Assembly (NCBI GenBank): GCA_002224055.1
Contig: AZLU01000030.1
Coordinates: 118,171-182,170, forward strand
Source of the DNA: Pezizomycotina sp. ARF18
Lineage: Eukaryota; Ascomycota
Length of the DNA: 64,000 nucleotides
Direction: 5' to 3'
Every line of letters begins with the position of its first letter. Position 1 is the stretch's first letter. Shown here in pieces: positions 55,444-64,000 of this stretch. The notes below the pieces were generated by a model. The model made no database searches and had not been told where the DNA came from. It worked only from the letters and a program-made list of their open reading frames with translations. The translations under genes and the position numbers were made by a program.

Positions 55444-58400
55444 GCGTGCCCCATAACAAACGGAGGCTTCTACAGAAATACTAGCTGTCATTTTTCCTAC
55501 TCTGAACTTGGATTTGTGAAATTTTTGATCTCGATCCTAGCAAAAACTTATTCGGGGAGAAAGGGGGAGGAGGGGGGGGGTTCTTTCTTTCCTAAGAATT
55601 ATAAGAAATGGAACTACCTTATGCCTATATGCCTAGTCGCTTCGCCCGCATTTACATGTCTCGGGAGCGGTGTGAATATATATATATATATTTCGTGATA
55701 TTTTGCATCCCAGTGCACACCGTACTATATGTATCACCAATATCAACAGCGTCCAAGTTAACATCATCCGTACTTACAGATCAAAATTACTGAAAGTAGT
55801 AGCAGAAGTTTCACGCCGTCAGTAATAGTAGTATGATTATTAACGCGCGGCGGCATCAACATCATAGCCATCAGCGACAACTTCAACCGCCAATAGCCAC
55901 AAAAGCGCCGAGCATCAAATAAGCTTCAGAGTGTGGATATTCCAACAGAGCCGGATTCGAATGATCAGCTCAGGGAAGAAAGCCGAGATCAGACACCCAG
56001 TACGCTATATATCGCGACGTTAACTTAAAATATTTTATGCTTTGTGGCACTTTTTGCCAAAAGAGGCGAATCTGTCTATAGTTCATTTTATTTTATTTTT
56101 ATTTTATCTATTTATTTATGCTTCCATTTCATTTTATCCTAACTAGGTATAAAATCACTGCGGCGTTATTCGGTGTTCCAAAGCTTAACTTTAACACCGT
56201 CTATAGCGTGAAGTATAAGATATTTTAAGTTATCTTCTGTACAAATTATCGAGGCATCAACCTAAATATTTTTTAGTTCGGTGCCGTACTTCCGGGACAT
56301 CTTGACTTAGACTTAAACTTAAGCAATAACCCAAACAATTCAAAACGACATAGCTTCCTCTACTTTGAATGAGCGCGCTGGTTGCAGAGGAAGCACCAGC
56401 TCGCGCTCGACTCAAGTGTGAGCCCTGCCAAAACATCACGAGCGTTTGACATGGCTACACGATACTCAGAACCGTTAACGCCGAGGCATTAACCTGTAAA
56501 TATTTGCCAATACTCCCAGTTATGCTATGTATATAAGCTATCTAATTGAAGATTTATCTGAAACATTCTGTATAAACAAATCATTTCGCTAAGTGAGAAA
56601 GTATACGTTATTCCGCTCGATCGTCTGTCTCAACCTCACCGAGTCCGTTAACTTCCTTCCTTATTACGCTATTTCTAAATCGTTTACGCTCGGGAGATAT
56701 CCCCCATCGCTTCGGTCATCCACATACTTTAACCGCAGGTAAAATCTCGTGTCCGTCTGTTCGCAACGTGGTTTCCCGTGCATTTAAAGAAGTTAGGTAA
56801 TAAAACAATGCCCTAAATATAGATTGGGGGGAACAAACTAATATAGCTAATGCAATCAAGATCGTATGGTATTAACGAATTTACCTTCCTACTTTGAGCC
56901 CGGTTTGCGTGGCCTGCGATCATGCCAATATGTCTGTCTTATTACGTTTATTATGCCGTTGGCAAATGACTTTAGCTAAATTATTACAGGTTCGCTTTGC
57001 GTTATTTAGACGCTGTCGTTTATCTGTTAGTATTAGTGGTCTATCAGTCCGTATCTATGTCGCCGTCTTCAGTTTGATCTCCGGATTCCCCCCTCCGCTA
57101 TTATAAAAGGAACAGTAGGCGTTAGCCGAAAGTAACCCAATATCGCGATTCTCTGACAAGTGTTAGATATATCATGAAACGTCATACCAAATCCTCAAGG
57201 GATCCTAAAGTCCTGTTCACTTTGCTGACAGCCCACAGTACGTCCAAGAAACAAAGTACCGGATATTTTTATCGAGAAATTGTCATTCGACCAGTATTTT
57301 GGTAAAACGGATCTGGTTGCCGAATTCGGGTCTTTATATCAGAAATAGGAAATGCCGATGAGATTTGTCTAGGTTCACACCCGCACCTTGACAAAAATAA
57401 ATCGAAGAAGCACGGCACCATGGCTAGGCACTGCTAGGTCAAGAAGTGAGCTCAAGATCTCAAGAGTCGACTAATTAAACGGATGTTCAGCAGCGCATAT
57501 GTATATGTCTCCAGGATATTTTGCGATAAACAATGCCTCGGCGGAAAGAAACCGACCTTAGGCACTTGAGGAGCTCTTCGAGATAACCTCGTGAATCTGG
57601 GCCGAGCATCTCTAAGTTTGCTTCTGTGTAAAAAGACTTCTCCTGGTAAGGCTACACTAACCATAATAGGCGAGGAACATTGATTGCTAAAGGTCGACAA
57701 GAAATGCCTAACGATGTCTAAGATATCACGCAATTCAATAGTAGCGTTAGGGGAACATCCAAACTGATGTTTGTTTTACCATGTATCGTTGAGTCAGTAC
57801 GTCAGCACAACGATGAAGACTTCGTTTTCAGGATATACACACACTTGGCGAACAGCCTTAAACATGTTTCAATCTTACGGACTGCAATGCCCAAGAAGCA
57901 CTTGACAGAGTATTTCTAGAAATGGTTACTCCATCCATTATCACGTTTATGATGGCTGAAAACGTGATTTTTAAGCGGTATTTCCTCGCTCATGCGATTT
58001 ACTGCCTATCAACACCCCTCGGCGGTTTCAAGAGCCTTTGTGCACCCACGGAGGGACTCCGGCGAAAATAATATTTTAGCCGATGCGCAGAACGGCGTCC
58101 ACCGTAATGGGGTCTGCCGATAGGTTGCGTCAGAAATCTTTCCCACACCTGTTCCGCGTGACATTGGCTTGCAGATTGCTGCAGAAATTCACAAAGGTAG
58201 GTATTATTATTCCTTGTTTTCCGAATTATCTTTCTAGAAAGTGAAGTAGGTGTGCTACTCGAAGAGGGTATCTTGAAGCGATTTTTGTCATCGAGTTTTG
58301 ATTTAAGATGTGTATCCAAAAGTTGACGGGCTGGTCGGGGAAGCCCAGCGGAATTTACGCGAAAAGATTAGAAGAAATTAGGGAGCTCTAAGACGAATGC

Positions 58401-61400
58401 TTAGTTTTCTAGCCAAGCGCGGCTTTCAGCTTCCGCGTTTTGTTACGGTCTGCTAACATGGATCCGTTATTCGCTCCTCGTGGCTTGAACTCTCGCGGCA
58501 AGCCGACAAAAATCAACGCCGATTCAAGTACCCGATCTCGATACCTTCCAAACCATGCTAAGCTGTCTTTCGTCGGCGCTCAGCGCCGCTCTGCAAGGCA
58601 CCGCGCCTTTCAAGCTCTGCATGCGCAGCAGCTAAGCTCTATACTACCTGACCAGATTTATCGCTAGAAGTAATCTCTCGCCTGCTCACAATCTCCTAGC
58701 GTCATAGCCAGTGCAACGTGGAGCAAAAAAAGCTACTCGGATTTTACATGAATAGCATAATGACCTCAATACATTTTTCTTTCGACCAGTCTATTTTGAA
58801 AATAAACTAGAATAATGAATAGGAGCTTTAATGGAATAGGAAATACTACTGTAACTAATGAAGCATTTTTCCTGTATCACATCATAGAAAACCTTATTTT
58901 CTCGAATAATACATATAAGAAGAGGCAATGTGCTAGCATGCTGTTCGGCGGGTTTGGTGATTGATGCAAATGTTCTCGCGTAATACAAATCCGCGTTTTA
59001 CCTGCACGTTTCGAGCAGTTCGGTAGAACTTATTTCTTCGTGCGACTGTTTCCGGAAGGAAAAATAGGAAAAGATCGTTCTAAGGCCAATTCTAATGAGA
59101 CTTCGCACTCTGCATTGAAGTTATTTCTCTTTTGAAAACTAGGAAGGTGAATTGTAAGGCGACTTGCTTGTAATAAAGAGGGAGAAAAAGACTGTTAGAC
59201 AAACTGCTCCACAATCTTTTCCAATACTCTTGATGTTTTCCTGAACCTATATTCCTTGGAAAAAACATAGCTATAAGATGACGGGAATGTTACAATGTGA
59301 CGTTTAAAAGCTATACGGCGGCTAACTACTTCTTTCATAAGCATTCACATTTCCTATTTTCCAAATTAATCTATGGTACCTAAGGCCCTAATTATAAGCA
59401 GAAGACGCATCATTGTTTTCTATGAAGCTCATATATATAACTTCCACGTGGAGTTGTTTTAGACATCTACGGTGTACCGCAATCCGCTATGAGAAAGTAA
59501 GAAATCGCATCATAGGCTAGTAGATGATGATGCGCACGTGGAGTTCTCCGTTCAAATATCGGACGAGGTTTCCGCTTTCTCACTTATGATCCTCCGTTCT
59601 CCATACATCTCTTTTATCTATATATATCCCACGAAAGAAAATCCCAGCAAGGAAATAAACCGTTATTTTTAATCTATCTGAAAAATAGTGAACTGATTAT
59701 CAATGTCGAGCCTTAACAAACCGTTATCTTTTTTTTTTTTCTTCTCAACGGGGAAAATAAAGTAAAATAGTTACTGGGAATTTTATGACTCGAGTTGCTC
59801 CGTCAATTTCCTTCCAATTATTTGACAAATGACGATAGAAAAGTGACAATTTTTTGGTTGAAATATGATCATCAGCGGAGCAAAAATAACACTCTGTTCG
59901 CCACTCCTCAAAAACGTGGATCTGCGGTGTATTTCAATCAGGGGCGTATTAATATCGCTCACCTCGCTATACTAAAGAAAAACAATAATAGATAAATTTT
60001 TTTCGAACATGGATAATGATCCCGACGTTCTGGATCGATGGATATCCCCCATCAATATCAAAGCTGAACACAGCTTTTTCGGATTGTACTACCTGAAACG
60101 CCTATCTGCTCCATTTCACTGCTATCCGAGCAGTTCTCGCAATTGCTAGTATATTTTGCGTTCGATTCAGAAAAAGAGAAAAAAAAATCCCACCTGCCTC
60201 GAAAACCTATTGATGAAGCGAGCAGACGCAGGGGGCCAAAGTCAATCCTTTCGCCCCGCAATAAATAATGTTCAAAACGAAAGCATAAGCAAGAAATAAT
60301 AACGTGGCCTTGCTCTATCCCGCAGGACTGCTTTTATTTAACACCCGAAATTGACTTCCGTGCGTTATATCTTTGCTATTTTCTCCACTTTTGACCTTTG
60401 AAGGAGAAACATCGGATAGAACCATAAAGTAATCTCGCTGGTTTTTTCATGCTTCAGTCATATCACAAAGGGAATCCAAAGGCGTTTTTCTGGAAGGTGT
60501 CGGTTCTCAAAAAGAATCCGTCTTATGACTCTGACGATTCGATTACTCGAGACTATAGTTCTAAAAGAAACCCTATAATGAAAAAAAAAAAAATGAGCAA
60601 ACGCTCAGAGTCATGGCATGATAAAAAGAAATCATAATAATGTTTCGCTCTCTTACTTGCTGTAAGTCGGCAAAGCTGCCGAAAATGTCTTCAAGAAACA
60701 TCTGCGAAGCAAAATCAGCAAAAATTGTTTCTCGCTGTAGAAGCAACGTTTGTACATGGCGTCCTTTTGTCTTGCAGAAAAATCAATTGACCACCCCGCG
60801 CAGCGCAGGTACGCCTTGGTGAATCAGGATTTTTGTTAAATCGCGGCGCTGATCCCGATTCTGAGTTTTAATTTTCCTAATAAATTTCTTCTTGATAAAT
60901 TTTCTTCTTGACCGAGACGAGACCCTTTTTTTTTTTTTTTTTTTTCAACATTCCAAAAGTATATTCAGGTTTTTCCTTAAACTCCCCTTCACGGCCCTTA
61001 CATTTGCTCCCATCTAAGAGGTCATGGGACTAAAGAGCCCGAAAAAAGCGGGATATACATAAAAAAAATATGAAGCGTTTCGCGTCTCAGCGTTATCAGG
61101 ATCCACAAGCAGCCGCAGATTCTTTTATACCGTTCTTCTGCCTTTTGGATATTTATCAACATGGGGCAAAAATAATCAAGCCAATTCATCCTATCTTGAA
61201 TTATCGATAAAAAAAAAAAAAAAAATTGTTATCCGCTAATAACCAGCTTTTTGTATCAGGCATTTCCTGTATGATAATGGGTGTTTTTAAAGCTTTAAAA
61301 ACACGTAAAAGCGGAGACGTATGCACCATTTGAGAAGGAAGGAAACACAGGTTTCGCCACCAGTATCCAAGCACACGTGGACTTTACGGGCGAACCCCAC

Positions 61401-63232
61401 AGGTCAATTGAATGCCTAACTATACAACCTTCTGTGCATAGCAAAAAAAAGAGAATTAGCCTCAAAGGATTCTATTCCAACCTCCAATTAACTCACCGAA
61501 GAGACTAACCATTGGTCAGCAAGGAAAATATTGTGCATAATTAAGTTTTTTACACTGGCAACATATCCCTCGTCTCAAATATGGTGCATACGTAGCCTAT
61601 TCCAACCCTTATCACAAGTAGTAACAGGGAATAACCAATAGAAATTAGGCGGTTAAGATGCAAGGAATAGTAGATTTATTCTATAGCTCCAGCAAGGGGG
61701 GTTCTCTTGTGTTTGGGGGGAAGCCCGGGGGCGGAGGTTGTATGTGGGGACAACAGCTTTTCGCGTACCTCCACTGATTGTTTGTATTCAGAGGAGGGGG
61801 GGGGGGGTTTAGATATTTGCAAACTTTTGTCGAAAAGCAACAGAAGATGTTTTCCCTTCAGACAACGGTAACGAAACGATTCGTCTCCAGCCGTTTATAG
61901 AGCGGGTTGGCTTTCTCGCCGAAAAAAAAAAACAAATTGCAAAATATATTAAATGTAACTGGTAGTTATATACCTGCAGAGTACTGGTCTTCGCTCTCAC
62001 CCCGTTCGCTGTTGTATTCCTTTTTTACCCCGTGCAGACGCACACGCAAGGTGCTTAGTATTCTGACGTACATGCGAATCGATAAAGTGTTTCGTTTACA
62101 TGTTTTTTTTTTTCTCGAATCTTCGTATACTAATCTACTACATCACCGTTATAACGCTAGTATATATCAAAGTTAGAGGGAGGCTTTGGTTATACGTGGC
62201 TCCCTTATTGCTAGCAACGGTTTAGACTAGTTTTTTAAGCAAGCATATCAAAGCCACCTACCCAACTATACGAAGCCGTACGTGTTATCTCTGACACGTC
62301 CACCCAAGCGGTGTTAGTATTATAGGTACACGATTACGGTCAAGTACGGGGAAATGATTGATCGCTATCGTATAACTTTTTATATCGTTAGGGTAGTACT
62401 AGCGTTGAGTGCCCGGCATACGGCGAGGTTTCCTTTCTAACGGCAACATGGATCTAAGTGGGCAGCTAGATTTAAAATAAGTTAAGAAGACCTCGTATTC
62501 AACTGATATCATGACCAGATTTTTTTTTCCTTAAAAAAAAAAAAGAGCCATTAAATAAAATAACCCTAGCTTAGGAGCCATTAGAAAGAACCTAATTGTT
62601 CGTATTCTAGAGTTTTTTTTTTTTTTCCGCAGAAACTTGGCAGAAAGGTAGGTTTTGCTGCTCAAGTAAGTATATAGTTAGATGATTCGATCTTAACCAA
62701 CTTACCTAGGTTTCCGATCGGGACAAGCGTTGGAAATATGGAGAGTGTTGGGACGTTATATGTTATTAAGATTGAGGATCAAAGTGTGATCTGGGGTATG
62801 ATAACAACGGCTTACGGATACATTCACGGAGAGGAAGTAAAAGTAGATTTAGATCAAAAAAGTTAGATCTTTTAATTTGTTGAAATTGTTTGTGAGATAG
62901 CAGCAATGTAGTATGCTATATACATCAAGCAAAAATCGGTGGCTTGAATACACCTGCTAGATCTATCATCTAGAAAAAAGAAAAACAAAAGGAAAATACA
63001 CTCCAACCCTATAGCAAAATATAATAGAAAAATCCGCTTGAAAAAAGAAAGTATATCGTGGTATCCAAGAAAGATGTTATACAAAATAAGAGAAACAAAA
63101 GAAAGCTAAAAAAAAGATGTCGTCTGTCGTAGATCGTACAAGGTTGAGAAAATCGTGAAAGTAGAGTATTTACAAGGAAAGGCGTTAAAGTCGTGGTTAT
63201 TTTTTTTTTACAAGTAAAAAATATTTCTTTTT
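55444..63232. other. Gene-poor AT-rich region
   Basis: No conserved protein, RNA gene or intact transposon recognised in 7.8 kb. Low-complexity sequence includes (TA)n at 55677-55692, a TTTTA microsatellite near 56085-56125, T20 at 60926-60945, A17 at 61209-61225 and G12 at 61796-61807. The open frames (for example 57999-58319 minus, 58440-58667 plus and 60449-60637 plus) are short and have no domain. The block 58140-58200 (TTGCAGATTGCTGCAGAAATTCACAAAG) loosely resembles 30525-30550, a hint of the same old repeat family. Confidence 0.65.
61796..61807. repeat. G12 tract in a G-rich neighbourhood
   Basis: The 61695-61807 stretch contains several G runs (GGGGGG, GGGGG, GGGG, then twelve G), which could form a G-quadruplex on the plus strand. 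No gene is adjacent. Confidence 0.6.
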
Positions 63233-64000
63233 TTACCTGAGGTCATACCTCAACGCCTCCCTGAAACTCGTACTCATGATCCCAATCACCGTCCCAAAAC
63301 TTCCTCTCCCTGATCTCCCGCGTCCTCTGCCTCCTGACTCGTTCTCGTTCTCCTTCTCGACGTACTGAGCGTAATACTATAAGTGCTCGCTACGGACGCT
63401 GAGCGTTAATACTATAAGTGCTCGCTACGGATCCGCGCCTCCTCGTTCAACGCGGGCGTGGAAGCGGATTGCTGCGGCAGAATTTGTAGCGCTTCGAGGA
63501 ATTGCTTCTCGAGGTAGGACATGTTCGAAGACTGAACGGATAACCGCTCGATTGGCGCTTGGACGATTGGGAGTAGAGGGTTGAGGAGCGGGTTGTTGGG
63601 TGGAGTAAGTCTGCTTGGAGTCGACGGAAGGAGGCCGTCGTGGTAGACGCGGGGTAGCGGATGAGGCCGGCGCTTGGCGATTTGGGGATCGAGGGATCGT
63701 AGAAACCACGCCTGAAAATGATTATGTTAGCAACTTATTCATATAAAATAGCAAGAGAAAAAAAAATTTGTTTGAGTGTAAAACATACCCATTAGGACCA
63801 ACGCTATCCTTCTTGAAAGCGGTAAACTCGGACCGGAGGACGTACTCCTCGACGTCCAGGAAGAAAGTGGGTGCTGTTCGCTGCGATGGACGTCATGGAA
63901 GCGCTGTACGCTTCGGCCTCGCGGGTCTTCATTCCGGAGGGTGTCGAGCTGCTTTGCTCGTCTTCTCCGCCATTTCCCGGAGTAGAGCCTTGGCTTCCTT
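63233..64000 (-). CDS. Unrecognised protein, C-terminal part, truncated by window edge
   Basis: The 5' end lies beyond 64000. The first visible exon (64000-63789) encodes a helical charged region (KEAKALLREMAEKTSK; after shifts AEAYSASMTSIAANST and DVEEYVLRSEFTAFKKDS). An intron is called at 63712-63788 (GTATGT...TTTCAG). The next exon is Pro/Ser-rich (PNRQAPASSATPRLPRRPP or, one frame over, NMSYLEKQFLEALQILPQQS) and basic. Two ends are possible: a frame stopping at 63233 (SFREALRYDLR) or one at 63243 (RKFWDGDWDHEYEFQGGVEV). A 34-bp tandem duplication at 63365-63432 disturbs the frame. High GC resembles the other genes. No family identified. Confidence 0.55.
63365..63432. repeat. 34-bp tandem duplication within coding sequence
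   Basis: Two adjacent copies of a unit starting CTGAGCGT.AATACTATAAG; the second copy has one extra T. Like the 1.2-kb pair, the copies differ by an indel only, so it may be a consensus artefact. A 34-bp unit is not a multiple of three and shifts the reading frame of the gene. Confidence 0.85.

Noticed and set aside
1-64000. tRNA, rRNA and CRISPR loci
   Set aside because: No cloverleaf with a T-loop consensus, no rRNA core sequence and no regularly spaced short repeats were seen on scanning; a covariance-model search would be needed to exclude a diverged tRNA.

Overview
The window is nuclear DNA of a filamentous ascomycete (Pezizomycotina). The evidence is a HET-domain gene (a family expanded in that group), short introns with GTAAGT-type donors and TACTAAC-like branch sites, and fungal forms of the mitochondrial phosphate carrier, peroxisomal acyl-CoA thioesterase and a PhyH dioxygenase. 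I cannot name the species. No rRNA, tRNA, CRISPR or intact transposon was recognised.

Layout: 1-20,068 is a gene-poor region of degenerate, mutually related repeats. MIR1 (mitochondrial phosphate carrier) lies at 20,069-21,077 on the minus strand. 21,078-26,943 is gene-poor with long T tracts. An unrecognised disordered protein is at 26,944-28,691 (+). 28,692-35,397 is repeat-rich with one possible ORF. A denser block follows: HET-domain gene (35,398-38,758 +), a very long coiled-coil/Lys-rich protein with a signal peptide (39,315-42,550 +), a membrane-anchored aspartic-protease-like protein (42,848-44,449 -), a trypsin-like serine peptidase (45,952-47,632 +), acyl-CoA thioesterase TES1 (48,226-50,057 -), a second secreted aspartic-protease-like protein (51,451-52,674 -) and a phytanoyl-CoA dioxygenase-family gene (54,265-55,443 +). 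55,444-63,232 is again gene-poor. A gene running off the right edge starts the next island (63,233-64,000 -).

The key caution is that almost every gene, housekeeping MIR1 included, is interrupted by single-base indels, mostly lost bases in short homopolymers. The two copies of a 260-bp tandem repeat near 1.2-1.7 kb also differ only by indels. This looks like uncorrected long-read error rather than mass pseudogenisation, so gene spans are given across frameshifts and proteins are described by joining frames in outline.

Functionally, TES1 (peroxisomal acyl-CoA hydrolysis), the PhyH-family oxygenase and MIR1 are ordinary metabolism. The HET gene, the serine peptidase and the two aspartic-protease-like proteins form an accessory neighbourhood of the kind seen around fungal self/non-self or surface functions; any functional link between them is inference.
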